From NCBI GenBank assembly GCA_050330055.1, contig JBHJOF010000168.1, forward strand, positions 1-17,000: a stretch of DNA of 17,000 bases, read 5' to 3'. The notes under the pieces were generated by a model that saw only the letters and a list, made by a program, of their open reading frames with translations, made no database searches and was not told where the DNA came from. The position numbers and the translations under genes were made by a program. Positions 5,596 to 13,588 of this stretch are shown in pieces; the first letter of the stretch is position 1; the number at the start of each line of letters is the position of its first letter. The stretch is from JBHJOF01 sp050330055. Its GTDB lineage: Bacteria; Pseudomonadota; Alphaproteobacteria; Kiloniellales; JAKSDN01.

Positions 5596-8307
5596 TTATT
5601 TGGCGGGAGCGCGCGTCAGCTCGGCGGTCTCGGCGACGAGCCGGCGCACCTGCTCCGGCATCAGCGGCTTCTCCAGGCAGGGGCGCCCGCAGTCCTGCAG
5701 GAAGCGCCGGCTGGAGTCGGTCAGCAGATCGCCGGTGGCAAAGATGAAGCGCATCCGCAAAGCCGGGCGCATCCGACCAGCCTCTTCGTAGAGCGACCGG
5801 CCGTCCATGCCCGGCATGCGCAGGTCGCAGACCACGACGTCGTAGTCGATGGCCGTGAGGCGCTCCAGGGCCTCTTCGGCCGTGGTCACGGCCTCGACCT
5901 CGAGGCCCGTTACCTCGAGGAACTCGGCCACGGTGTCGCAGATCTCCGGCTCGTCGTCGACCACCAGCACCCGGCCCGGCCGCGCAGCGACTGCTTCATG
6001 CTTGGGCTCTGCGCCGGCCGGCGCGGCCGGCTGGGCGCGCGGCAGCCGCACCCGGAAGCGCGCGCCGCCGCCCGGCGCCTCGTCCACCACGATCGAGCCG
6101 CCATGGGCGCTCACCATGGCGTGACAGACTGACAGACCGACGCCGGTACCGACGCCGGCGGGCTTGGTGGTGAAGAAGGGGTCGAAGACCTGGCGGCGGA
6201 CCTCCTCCGGCACGCCGGGACCGCTGTCGCAGACCTGCAGCTCGACCTCGGTTCCGTCCTCGGCCGAGGCGGTGCCGATGGTGATGCGCCGCGGCACCGC
6301 GCTGTCCTCCATCGCCTGTATGGCGTTGATCAGCAGATTGGTGACCACCTGGTTGAGCTGGTCCGGGTCGCCCGTGACCTCGGGCAGCTCCGGCGCCAGC
6401 TTACGGACCACCGCGATGTCGTTGTGGCGCAACTGATAATCGACCAGCTCGAGCGCCTGCTCGATCTGATCGTTGAGCCGCACGACGGTGCGCGAGGCCG
6501 GTGCGCCGCGCGCCATGGCAAGGAAGGTCTTGATGATCTTTGCGCAGCGCTCGGCCGCCTTGCGGATGCGCCCAGCGCGTTCGCGCTGGGCCCGGTCGGT
6601 GCCCAGGCTTTCCATCAGGGCGGCTTGCCCCAGCACCACCGAGAGCGGGTTGTTCAGCTCGTGCGCCACGCCGGCCAGAAGCATGCCGAGCGCCGACAGC
6701 TTTTCGCGCTGGTACAGTGCTTCGCGCTGCTGGCGCAGCTCGCGCTCGACGGCGACGCGCTCGGTCACGTCGGTGAAGGTGCAGATGATGCTGCCGTCGG
6801 GCAGCTTCTCGCGCCGCACCTCGACCTCGCGGCCATTGGGAAAGGGATGCTGAAAGGTCTCGCGGGTCAGGTCGCGATAGGCCTGCAGCCGGCGGGCGAC
6901 GATGGTCTCGATGTCCTGGCCCGACTCCTTCTCGCCCGGCAGAAACAGCCCATGCTCCAGGCGGTCACGGATCAGTGCCTCGACGTGCGTGCCGGGCTTT
7001 CCGAGCTCACGCGAATAGCCGACGATCTCGTGCAGGCCGGGATTGGTCAGCACCACGCGCAGGTCAGGATCGAGCACGATCACGCCCTGGGCGATGTTGG
7101 CAAGGACTGCTTCCAGATGCTTGGTGCGCTCGGCCAGCGCCTGGGTCAGCTTGACCTCTTGATCCTTCAGGGCGAACTCGCCGCGCTTGCGGTCGGTGAT
7201 GTCGGTGCGTACCGAGACGAAACCGCCCGAAGCAAGGCGCTGCTCCTTGACCAGGTCCCAGCGACCGTCGGGCCAGGCATCCTCGCTGAGCGACAATGGC
7301 TTGTTGTGGCGCTCGGCGATGAACCGGGCGATCCACTCTTCCTTGTTGTTCTCTCGCAGGGTGGGATCGGTGACCGAGCCCGCCTCCACGGCGGAGCGCA
7401 CCAGATCGACCATCGTCGCGCCGGTGATCTCGTTCTGCGGCGGAAGGAAAGGGAAGATTTCGTGGAAACGCCGATTGGTCAAAACGACGCGGTCATCGGC
7501 GTCATAGAGAATGAAGCTGTCGAACAGGTTGTCGACCGCCTCGCGTAGCAGGATTTCACTCTTGCGCGCGCGGGCGTGATCGCTGGCGTCGACGAAGGTA
7601 AGCGCAACCGCCGCCTCGCCATCCCACTGCAAGGCGGTCTCGCTGACCTCTGCCCAGAACAGGCTTCCCTGGGCGGTGACGCCGTGGGTGATGAAGGGCG
7701 GGATCGGCTCCTGTTTGGCCAGCGCCTCGTCATGGCGCGCCATCGCAGCCTGCAGGTTGCTCATGGGCACGAAGCGCAGCAGTGTCGGCTCCGCCAGCAC
7801 CTCTTCCGCCGAGGCCAGGCCGAGCAGCTTGGCCGCGGCCGCATTCGCGTAGAGCGGCCGGAACTCGCGGTGCACCAGCAGACCGGCGGTGACCGCGTCA
7901 AGCAGGCGGGCCGCCGGCGCAGCATCCGGCGGCACCGGCGGCGCAGCCACGGCACCATGCCGGATCAACTGGAGCCGCGCTGCGCCATCCTCGTCATAGA
8001 GCGGCACGGCCCGGACCGGCTGCTCCGGGCCAGCGGTGGGCCTTGCCGGACTGGCCCTCCCCGCCAAGCCGCCCCGGCCGTCCGGCTGCAGGCTGTCGAG
8101 GCCGCGGAACAGCGCGCCGTAGGGCTCGTCCTGCACCGCGGCGCCGGCGCGGCCGCTCAGCTCAAGGAAGGCCGCGTTGGCGTAGAGCAGGCGCCAGGCC
8201 GCCGGTTCATCGGCGGTGGCGGCAACGGCCAGCGGCTCGCGGCGCCCGCGAAATGCGCGATCGAGCAGCGCCAGCTGCGCGCAATCGGAAGGCGGGGATT
8301 CCGGCAT
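5596..8307 (-). CDS. Soluble multi-PAS hybrid histidine kinase with C-terminal receiver
   Basis: Residues are numbered from TTG 8331 (911 aa). A degenerate PAS-like segment (about 30-125) is followed by PAS domains at about 145-250, 255-380 and 400-525. HisKA carries the phosphoacceptor His557 in LAGVAHELNNPLS. HATPase_c shows an N box (about 660-674), CDSGPGVPEE and GVGTGVGLSV. The receiver (about 787-905) has Asp792/Asp793, phosphorylatable Asp836 in VVVCDLRMPGMDG, Thr866 and Lys888. No membrane segment is visible, so sensing is probably cytoplasmic through PAS domains (redox, ligand or protein). No output domain follows; the receiver may act as a phosphate sink or relay. I prefer ATG 8307 because AAGAGG lies 12 nt upstream and TTG 8331 lacks a ribosome site. 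It is last in the minus-strand operon after the phosphoesterase gene (39 nt gap). Confidence 0.95.
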   Translation of the reverse strand: MPESPPSDCAQLALLDRAFRGRREPLAVAATADEPAAWRLLYANAAFLELSGRAGAAVQDEPYGALFRGLDSLQPDGRGGLAGRASPARPTAGPEQPVRAVPLYDEDGAARLQLIRHGAVAAPPVPPDAAPAARLLDAVTAGLLVHREFRPLYANAAAAKLLGLASAEEVLAEPTLLRFVPMSNLQAAMARHDEALAKQEPIPPFITHGVTAQGSLFWAEVSETALQWDGEAAVALTFVDASDHARARKSEILLREAVDNLFDSFILYDADDRVVLTNRRFHEIFPFLPPQNEITGATMVDLVRSAVEAGSVTDPTLRENNKEEWIARFIAERHNKPLSLSEDAWPDGRWDLVKEQRLASGGFVSVRTDITDRKRGEFALKDQEVKLTQALAERTKHLEAVLANIAQGVIVLDPDLRVVLTNPGLHEIVGYSRELGKPGTHVEALIRDRLEHGLFLPGEKESGQDIETIVARRLQAYRDLTRETFQHPFPNGREVEVRREKLPDGSIICTFTDVTERVAVERELRQQREALYQREKLSALGMLLAGVAHELNNPLSVVLGQAALMESLGTDRAQRERAGRIRKAAERCAKIIKTFLAMARGAPASRTVVRLNDQIEQALELVDYQLRHNDIAVVRKLAPELPEVTGDPDQLNQVVTNLLINAIQAMEDSAVPRRITIGTASAEDGTEVELQVCDSGPGVPEEVRRQVFDPFFTTKPAGVGTGVGLSVCHAMVSAHGGSIVVDEAPGGGARFRVRLPRAQPAAPAGAEPKHEAVAARPGRVLVVDDEPEICDTVAEFLEVTGLEVEAVTTAEEALERLTAIDYDVVVCDLRMPGMDGRSLYEEAGRMRPALRMRFIFATGDLLTDSSRRFLQDCGRPCLEKPLMPEQVRRLVAETAELTRAPAK

Positions 8308-8346
8308 CCTCGGCCCAGGCCTCTTGTTCAAGCCGTAGCATCATAC

Positions 8347-9321
8347 TCAAGCTAACAAGGTTTCGGCAGTCTGGAGAGACCCCTCCCTGGGTCGGCGCTC
8401 CTCCCAGCCGTAGTCGACATACTCCCATTCGACCTTGTCCTGATGCAGGGTCAGAACGCAGTAGCCTTCGTCGGTGCCGTGCCAGGAGCCGCGCCACCAC
8501 CTGCCGCAGATCGCGCCTCCCGTAATGAAGGTGGTGTTGCGCCAGCGGATCAATTCCTTGACGTGGATGTGGCCCTGCAGCACCAGCACGGTGTTGTATT
8601 GGTCGAGGATGTCGAGCACCTCGCGGCTGTTGACCACCGCCCGGTTGCTGGGCGCTGGCTCCGTGGCGCCCTTGGTGGCGGCATAGAAGGCCGTCAGCAA
8701 GGGAATATGCAGCACGCAGACGACCGGCGTGTTGGGCGCCAGCCGGGCCAGGTCCTCGCGCAGCCATTCGAGCTGCTCCGGCCAGATGCGGCCCTCGTAC
8801 TTTAGGTCGCCGCCGACGACCTGCATGGAATCGAGCAGCACGAAGTGGTAGCCCAGGGCGTCGAACGAGCGGTAGGTCCGCCCCAAGCCCTGCCTCGCCA
8901 GAAAGGGCGCCCGCGGATCGGCGGCGGGCGCCGTGCCGTCCTCGGGGATGGCAGCGACCAGATCGTGATTGCCGATGACGGCGTGGACCTCGGGCCGGAT
9001 CGAACGCTGCATCGCCATGTAGACGTCCCAGCGCGGCGCCGCGGTGGCCATGGACGACTGGAAACCGTCGGTGATGAGATCGCCGCCGGCGATCACCAGA
9101 TCGGCCTGCTGCGCATTGATGGACTCGGCTGCCTGCGCCAGCGCCAGCGGCGTCTCCCATTCGGTGCGCGCATGCACGTCGGTATAGAACAACAGGCGCA
9201 GCGGCCGGCCCTCGACGCCGCGCGCCGCCCAAGACTGGCGCCGCGGCGTGATCCAGCTCGCCAGGCCGCCGGTCGCTGCCAGAGCGGCCATGAAGTGCCG
9301 GCGCGTCAGTCCCTCACACAT
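8347..9321 (-). CDS. Tat-exported calcineurin-like metallophosphoesterase
   Basis: The enzyme likely hydrolyses phosphoester bonds with two metal ions in the periplasm; the substrate is unknown. Numbered from ATG 9321 (324 aa), a twin-arginine signal LTRRHFMAALAA (Arg7, Arg8) opens the protein. The metallophosphoesterase motifs then appear in order: DVH (Asp48, His50), GGD (Asp81), GNHD (Asn118, His119), HIP (His205) and GHIH (His251, His253). All metal ligands expected of the family are present. The ATG is preferred over TTG 9330 because GGGGAG lies 9 nt before it and would abut the TTG. The start overlaps the end of the VanZ-like gene by 8 nt, indicating translational coupling. Tat export implies that the enzyme folds, probably with metal, before transport. 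Confidence 0.93.
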   Translation of the reverse strand: MCEGLTRRHFMAALAATGGLASWITPRRQSWAARGVEGRPLRLLFYTDVHARTEWETPLALAQAAESINAQQADLVIAGGDLITDGFQSSMATAAPRWDVYMAMQRSIRPEVHAVIGNHDLVAAIPEDGTAPAADPRAPFLARQGLGRTYRSFDALGYHFVLLDSMQVVGGDLKYEGRIWPEQLEWLREDLARLAPNTPVVCVLHIPLLTAFYAATKGATEPAPSNRAVVNSREVLDILDQYNTVLVLQGHIHVKELIRWRNTTFITGGAICGRWWRGSWHGTDEGYCVLTLHQDKVEWEYVDYGWEERRPREGSLQTAETLLA

Positions 9322-10585
9322 CGCTTGCAACTCCCCTGACCTCTTCCGTCCTGCGCCCGAAGACCCGCCCGATCACGAACAGAACCGCTATTGCGGCCAG
9401 CAGGCTGACCATGATGCCGCCCTCGCCGATCGCGGTCACCAGGCGACGACTGACCCAGCTATCGTACGCTATCTTCGGGTCGATGTTGCTTTCGACGAAG
9501 GTGCGACGCTCCGCCGGCCAAACGAATGCCGAGGCCGCGAGCGTCTCGGAGAAGTAGCGCTCCATAATCTGATTCTCGCGAAACGCTATTGTCATGTACT
9601 GGCGATAGAGCTCCGGGTCGTCCTCTACCTCCTCCTCGGCCCGCTGCAGATAGCGGTCGCGCCGGAACAGATGGACGCGCGCCTCGTGCAGGAAGGGGTC
9701 GCTGACCGGCGTGTAGACGTCTAGGAAGGCCTCGTAGAGCTCCGGGTCGAGATACTGCGTGAGGATGCGGCCGGCCTCCTCTCCTCGTTCGAGGTCGCTC
9801 CGCGCCAGTTCCTCCGGCGACAACCGCGAGCGAAAGACGCCCGCCTGCGGATCCTCGTAAAGATATCCGTACTCGAGCATGACGCTCGCGTTCCGCTGGA
9901 CGAAACCGAGAAAGGGGACCTTGTTGGAGTACCAGGCTATGCGCTCCGGCGTGTTGAGCAGGCTTGCGCCGAGGACAAGCAGCAGGACGACGCCGAGCCG
10001 GCAGCTCGCCCGGATGCTGCGCGGGCCGACTCGCCGGTCGATGATTGCCGGCCGAATGCCGAGCGCGATCGAGCCCTGGATTAGAAACACGGCGACGAAG
10101 TTTATCCAGATGTCGTCCAGCCCCCAGAATCGACCCGGGGTGAGCCATTGAATTGCTTCGTCGATGCTGCCGATGGTGGTTCCGAGCAGGCAGGCGGCGA
10201 TGTAGATGCCCTGGTCCCGCAGGCGATGGCTCAGTGCGCGGAAGAGCAGCAGGCCGAGAACGCCGTACTCGATGAAGTGCAGCGCTTCAGAGGGAGCCGC
10301 GCGCAGATGGATGGCATAGGCGATGAAGAAACCGCCGAACACGGCCAGCCAGAGGTAGCTGCCCCTGACGCTCGCCCGCCGGCGCCACAGATAGGCGAAG
10401 GTCAGCATTACGCCCAGGATCACTACCGCCACTACGAGGTAGACGAAGATGATCGAGTCGGTTCTATCGCTGACGAACTTCTGGATGGCACGCGCGAAGG
10501 GCACGACTGCAAAGAGGAAGCAGGACCAGAGGACGACGGCCGTCCAGGAAACCCATTCCCGTTCCCGCGGTGGTCGCTCGAACAT
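9314..10585 (-). CDS. VanZ-like membrane protein with long extracytoplasmic C-terminal region
   Basis: This 423-residue protein has hydrophobic segments at about 14-34, 43-67, 77-95, 102-118, 126-140, 158-178, 195-212 and 387-409. The VanZ-family signature is clear: HFIEYGVLGLL (about 103-113), GSIDEAIQWLTPGRFWGLDD (139-158) and INFVAVFL, with conserved-type Glu106, Asp142, Glu143, Gln146, Asp157, Asp158 and Asn162. VanZ of enterococci lowers teicoplanin susceptibility by an unclear mechanism; most homologues have no known role. Residues about 213-385 form a charged, mainly helical domain between the last two membrane segments that I do not recognise; ordinary VanZ-like proteins are much shorter and lack it. 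This is the first gene of the minus-strand operon and overlaps the phosphoesterase start by 8 nt. No strong ribosome site precedes the ATG; a small dyad CTGCCCAGGCAG (10588-10599) sits just upstream. Confidence 0.85.
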   Translation of the reverse strand: MFERPPREREWVSWTAVVLWSCFLFAVVPFARAIQKFVSDRTDSIIFVYLVVAVVILGVMLTFAYLWRRRASVRGSYLWLAVFGGFFIAYAIHLRAAPSEALHFIEYGVLGLLLFRALSHRLRDQGIYIAACLLGTTIGSIDEAIQWLTPGRFWGLDDIWINFVAVFLIQGSIALGIRPAIIDRRVGPRSIRASCRLGVVLLLVLGASLLNTPERIAWYSNKVPFLGFVQRNASVMLEYGYLYEDPQAGVFRSRLSPEELARSDLERGEEAGRILTQYLDPELYEAFLDVYTPVSDPFLHEARVHLFRRDRYLQRAEEEVEDDPELYRQYMTIAFRENQIMERYFSETLAASAFVWPAERRTFVESNIDPKIAYDSWVSRRLVTAIGEGGIMVSLLAAIAVLFVIGRVFGRRTEEVRGVASDV

Positions 10586-10645
10586 CGCTGCCCAGGCAGT
10601 TGTCCCGAAATCGGCGGAGAGGTGCAGCCGCCTTCTTGTAGGCCA

Positions 10646-10675
10646 TTGCCTCTCATACCTAGATTACCGAGGCAA
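10646..10675. repeat. Inverted repeat upstream of the VanZ-like gene
   Basis: TTGCCTC (10646-10652) and GAGGCAA (10669-10675) are perfect reverse complements 16 nt apart, about 60 nt upstream of the VanZ-like start and 57 nt beyond the stop of the preceding minus-strand gene. No T-run follows on either strand. It may be a regulator site for the operon, or chance. Confidence 0.3.
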
Positions 10676-10731
10676 GCCCGAAGCTGTTGCGGCTCCGCGA
10701 CGGCATGGGCAAGCGCAGCCGGACAATCCCT

Positions 10732-11673
10732 CTAGCAGCCCGGATAGTATAGCCAGCCGACGAAGCTGCCACTGGCGTCGCGCGCCCGCTCGTGGCGATA
10801 ACAGGAGGCCTCCGGCGGCGGCTGACCGGGTGGCGTGAACAGCGGCTCGCCCTCGCCCGGCAGGCTGCCGGCGTTGCCCGGAACCGGCTCGAACATCGCG
10901 ATGTCGTCGCCCACCCGCTCCGCGACGCAGTCCCAGCGCCGGCCGTCGGCCCCCAGCGTGCGCACGCCGACCATGCCCCGGTTCAGCGGCCAGGCCTTGT
11001 TGACCAGGGCCGGCCCGCCCGGCGTCTCGACCAGGCAGCGTCGCATCGCGGGCAGGAAGTCGGCCAGGTGATCCGACCAGTCGCCAGGCGCCGCGGCGGC
11101 CGCCGCGGGCAGCCACCTGGAGCGGCTTTCGATGAAATCGAGCGCGGCGCTGATACCCCAGAGCGAAAAAGCCATCCGCTGGCCCTGGCCCGTGGCGCTC
11201 TCCGGCGCGTCGATGATGTCGACGGTCAAACGCCCGCCGGCCCGCATCTGCCGGATCAGGCCGCGCACCGTGTCCGGATCCGCGATGACCGGGCCGGTCG
11301 CGCTGGCCGAATAGCCAAGTCCCGGAGCCAGACGCAGAGGCACCTCGTCATCGACCTGCAGCACCAGGCCCGCGCCGTCCGGCGGACGGTTTTCGGCCAG
11401 CAGGGCGATCTCGTAGCCGGCGCCCGCCCCGCTCTCCGGTTTGCTTGGGGCCAGGCGCAGCCGATAGCCGCCCTGACCGCTCGCGCCAAGCGTGGTGGCG
11501 GACGTGCTGGCGGGCGTCGTGACGCTGCAGTCCCCGTCCGGCGAGCAGACCGCCTGCCAGTCGCGGAACGTGCGGCGGGTTTCCGCGGCCTCGGCATGGG
11601 CGACCACTGGCCACTCCGGCAGCGGAGAGAGGCCAGGGATCAGGAGGGCGATCACGGCAGCCAGCGGTCTCAT
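10732..11673 (-). CDS. Exported Cys-containing protein, IalB/DUF1176-like
   Basis: The ATG at 11673 begins a typical signal peptide (MRPLAAVIALLIPGLSPLPE, cleavage probably near AHA-EA at about residue 27), so the mature protein is likely periplasmic. The longer open frame up to 12039 runs antisense through the divergent gene and is discarded. The mature start FRDWQAVCSPDGDC and the later AFSLWGISAALDFIES recall IalB (invasion-associated locus B) and DUF1176 proteins, both secreted proteobacterial families. The 313-residue length is closer to DUF1176. Cys residues at 43, 49, 213, 249, 291 and 313 could form disulphides. Function is unknown. It is divergent from the plus-strand gene at 11839 with a 165-bp shared upstream region holding a 6-bp dyad (GGCCAG...CTGGCC). 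Confidence 0.7.
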   Translation of the reverse strand: MRPLAAVIALLIPGLSPLPEWPVVAHAEAAETRRTFRDWQAVCSPDGDCSVTTPASTSATTLGASGQGGYRLRLAPSKPESGAGAGYEIALLAENRPPDGAGLVLQVDDEVPLRLAPGLGYSASATGPVIADPDTVRGLIRQMRAGGRLTVDIIDAPESATGQGQRMAFSLWGISAALDFIESRSRWLPAAAAAAPGDWSDHLADFLPAMRRCLVETPGGPALVNKAWPLNRGMVGVRTLGADGRRWDCVAERVGDDIAMFEPVPGNAGSLPGEGEPLFTPPGQPPPEASCYRHERARDASGSFVGWLYYPGC

Positions 11674-11838
11674 GGCACCTTTGGCTAGAATAGGCGGGCC
11701 CCGGCAGTCCGACAATCTGCCAGGCCAGCCCTCGACCTGGCCGGCGCGCCGCCAGGGCCGCGGGAGCTTGACCGGGCGGTAACCATTTCCACCTAGGCTT
11801 CCACCCTTCGCGACGGCCCGCCGCAAGGGAGTGGAACC

Positions 11839-12420
11839 ATGCGCATCATCCTGGGGATCCTGCTCCTCTGCGTGGCCCTGCTGGTGCTCGACGCCCCCAT
11901 GACCAGGGGCGCGACCGACTGGGTGAAGGCCCAGGTCGCCGCCTGGTTCTCCGATGAGGCGCCCAAGGACAAGGTGCCCGAAAGGGCCGCTGTCAAGGTC
12001 TCCGGACTGGCCGCCGGCCCGGTTGTGGACGGCTGCCACCGGGCCGAGCCGAAGACCTGCGACATCCGCAAGCGCCGAAGCTGCGGTCCCATAACCCTGG
12101 AGTTCTCGGAGGCCGCTGACGGCGCCAGCCGCTGCGAGCGGGCCGCCATGCTACTGCCGCCGGCCCAGGTGATCCCGCTGCTGCGGCAGGTGCGCTGCCT
12201 GCTGGTCGGCACCGACACGCGAATCCGCTTCACGGCGGAGAACTACGTACCGCAGCAGGGACCGCGCAACGGCGACACCATCGAGGTCCGCAACGGCAGC
12301 GGCGACCTGATCGTGTATGGGCATTACGAGCGCGCCGACGATCACTCCCGGGTCACCTTCGAGAACATCGGCCCCGGCGGCTCCGTGGTCCTGAAATGCG
12401 AGGCCTTCGGGCCGGCTTGA
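11839..12420 (+). CDS. Hypothetical membrane-anchored or secreted protein
   Basis: This 193-residue protein starts at an ATG 8 nt after AGGGAG (11826-11831), a good ribosome site. Residues 2-20 are a hydrophobic stretch (MRIILGILLLCVALLVLDAP) that is either a signal peptide or an N-terminal anchor, so the rest is probably periplasmic. The mature part has several cysteines (for example in DGCHRAEPKTC, RRSCGP and VRCLLVG) and a C-terminal region rich in short strand-like segments ending VVLKCEAFGPA. I do not recognise a family. It is transcribed away from the IalB/DUF1176-like gene, another exported Cys-containing protein, and is convergent with the PilZ gene. A 13-bp tandem duplication spans its stop codon. 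Confidence 0.7.
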   Translation: MRIILGILLLCVALLVLDAPMTRGATDWVKAQVAAWFSDEAPKDKVPERAAVKVSGLAAGPVVDGCHRAEPKTCDIRKRRSCGPITLEFSEAADGASRCERAAMLLPPAQVIPLLRQVRCLLVGTDTRIRFTAENYVPQQGPRNGDTIEVRNGSGDLIVYGHYERADDHSRVTFENIGPGGSVVLKCEAFGPA

Positions 12421-12436
12421 TGCGCCGGCTTGATGC
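12411..12436 (+). repeat. Perfect 13-bp tandem duplication across a stop codon
   Basis: GCCGGCTTGATGC at 12411-12423 is immediately repeated at 12424-12436. The first copy carries the TGA stop (12418-12420) of the hypothetical gene, so the duplication left the protein unchanged and added a second in-phase-looking copy behind it. It probably reflects replication slippage. Confidence 0.85.
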
Positions 12437-12459
12437 AGGGTGACGGCAGTCCGGCCCAG

Positions 12460-12478
12460 GGCGCCAGAGGGGGGCGCC
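12460..12478. terminator. Possible hairpin between convergent genes
   Basis: GGCGCC (12460-12465) and GGCGCC (12473-12478) can pair around a 7-nt loop in the 78-bp gap between two convergent genes. A T-tract is lacking on both sides, so it is only a weak terminator candidate. Confidence 0.3.
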
Positions 12479-12498
12479 AAAGGCGCAGCTGACCCCGA

Positions 12499-12819
12499 TC
12501 AGGAGACCAGATGGATATCGGAACCCGTGAGATCGGAGGGATAGGAGATGCCGTCGCCCAGGTGCAGGAACTCGAGACCCATGCGGTCGCCGTTGCGCCA
12601 CACTATCCTGCCGATGAACTCGCCGTGCTCGGTCAGCTTCAGCCGGATCGGCCGGTCGAGCGGCACCCGATGACAGGCCGAGACCTTAGCGCCGCGCGGG
12701 CTGATGTCGAAGATCGTGCAGGGCTCGGCGCCGTCCTCGAAGATCAGGGTGCCGGGCAGCTCGACGGCCTTGCGCTCGCCGGAGCGACGATTCTTAAGCT
12801 TGGCTTTGTGACCCGACAT
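12499..12819 (-). CDS. PilZ domain protein (c-di-GMP binding)
   Basis: This 106-residue stand-alone PilZ protein carries both nucleotide-binding motifs: RxxxR (Arg12-SGE-Arg16) and D/NxSxxG (Asp38-I-Ser40-PR-Gly43). The beta-barrel core LPGTLIF ... IRLKLTEHGEFIGRIVWRNGDRMGLEF follows. Such proteins bind cyclic di-GMP and act on motility, exopolysaccharide or cell-cycle targets through protein contacts. The target is not evident here. The ATG at 12819 has no strong ribosome site, but the RxxxR motif must lie near the N-terminus, which supports this start. The 166-bp upstream gap to the CBS gene contains the dyad GGGACC/GGTCCC (12930-12947), which may be a weak structure after the CBS gene. Independent or shared transcription with the CBS gene cannot be told apart. 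Confidence 0.92.
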   Translation of the reverse strand: MSGHKAKLKNRRSGERKAVELPGTLIFEDGAEPCTIFDISPRGAKVSACHRVPLDRPIRLKLTEHGEFIGRIVWRNGDRMGLEFLHLGDGISYPSDLTGSDIHLVS

Positions 12820-12985
12820 GATCAGCAGGCTGTAGCGGCTTCTGTGTCACTGACGACGCAGCGCCAGCCTGCAGCACAATGGTTTCGGCTCCCTTAAGGC
12901 TCTTTCTCCAACATCCGGCAATGATCCGGGGGACCTGAGGCGGTCCCGTTGCATCTGGTCCGACAAGAACGAAAAACGAACACGC

Positions 12986-13486
12986 TCATTGCCCCCGGCT
13001 TGGACCGCCGCCGCGACCGGAGCCGTCGGCCAGCAGCGCGGTAAAGCGGGCCTCCTGCTCGACCGCCGCCAGCTCGGCTCCGATGAAGTCGCGCAGCGAG
13101 ATCACGCCGACCACCCGCACCCTGCCGCTCTCTTCCGGCTCAGCCACCGGCAGATGCCGGTAGCCGCCGTCGCGCATCAGGCGCAGCGCCTCGATCGCCG
13201 TGGCTTGGGGCGAGACCGTGACGGGGTCCGGGGTCATGACCTCGGCCAGGGTGGTATGCTCCGGCTCGCGCTCGGTGGCGATCACCCGGTTGAGCGCGTC
13301 GCGCTCGGTGAAGATGCCGACCAGGCGCTCGGCTTCGCCCGCGCCCTCCCCAGGGCCTTCGATGACCAGCACCGCACCGACCCGCTCGCGCACCATGAGC
13401 CGGCTGGCCTCGCGCACGCTGGCCTGCGGCGGCAGGCGCACGATGCGACGGCTGGGCACGATCTCGGCCACTTTGCGGTGCGGCAT
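12986..13486 (-). CDS. Paired CBS-domain protein
   Basis: The 166 residues comprise a single Bateman module: CBS1 at about 5-70 (VREASRLMVRERVGAVLVIE, LVGIFTERDALNRVI) and CBS2 at about 80-140 (VMTPDPVTVSPQATAIEALR, YRHLPVAE, VVGVISLRDFI). Both domains show the usual GI/VISxRD-type endings. Paired CBS domains usually bind AMP, ATP, SAM or related ligands and regulate a partner. There is no fused effector and the Gly/Arg-rich C-terminus looks disordered. A very strong ribosome site, AGGGAGGG, precedes the ATG by 4 nt. Upstream, the 9-mer AGACTAGGG (minus strand) occurs twice, 36 bp apart (13530-13538 and 13494-13502), the nearer copy merging into the ribosome site. Confidence 0.93.
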   Translation of the reverse strand: MPHRKVAEIVPSRRIVRLPPQASVREASRLMVRERVGAVLVIEGPGEGAGEAERLVGIFTERDALNRVIATEREPEHTTLAEVMTPDPVTVSPQATAIEALRLMRDGGYRHLPVAEPEESGRVRVVGVISLRDFIGAELAAVEQEARFTALLADGSGRGGGPSRGQ

Positions 13487-13588
13487 GATCCCTCCCTAGT
13501 CTTTCGCCGCCGTTCTCACGCAGCGGTTGCCCTAGTCTAGCGCGACCGCCCGAGCAGGCATATAGGCGACCGCTGGAGGCATCGCGTC

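Noticed and set aside
6424..7548. A 374-codon plus-strand open frame opposite the hybrid kinase
   Set aside because: The opposite strand encodes clear PAS and HisKA motifs. The antisense translation has no recognisable domain.
11674..12039. N-terminal extension of the IalB/DUF1176-like gene to 12039
   Set aside because: The extension is antisense to the start of the plus-strand gene at 11839, and ATG 11673 directly begins a good signal peptide.
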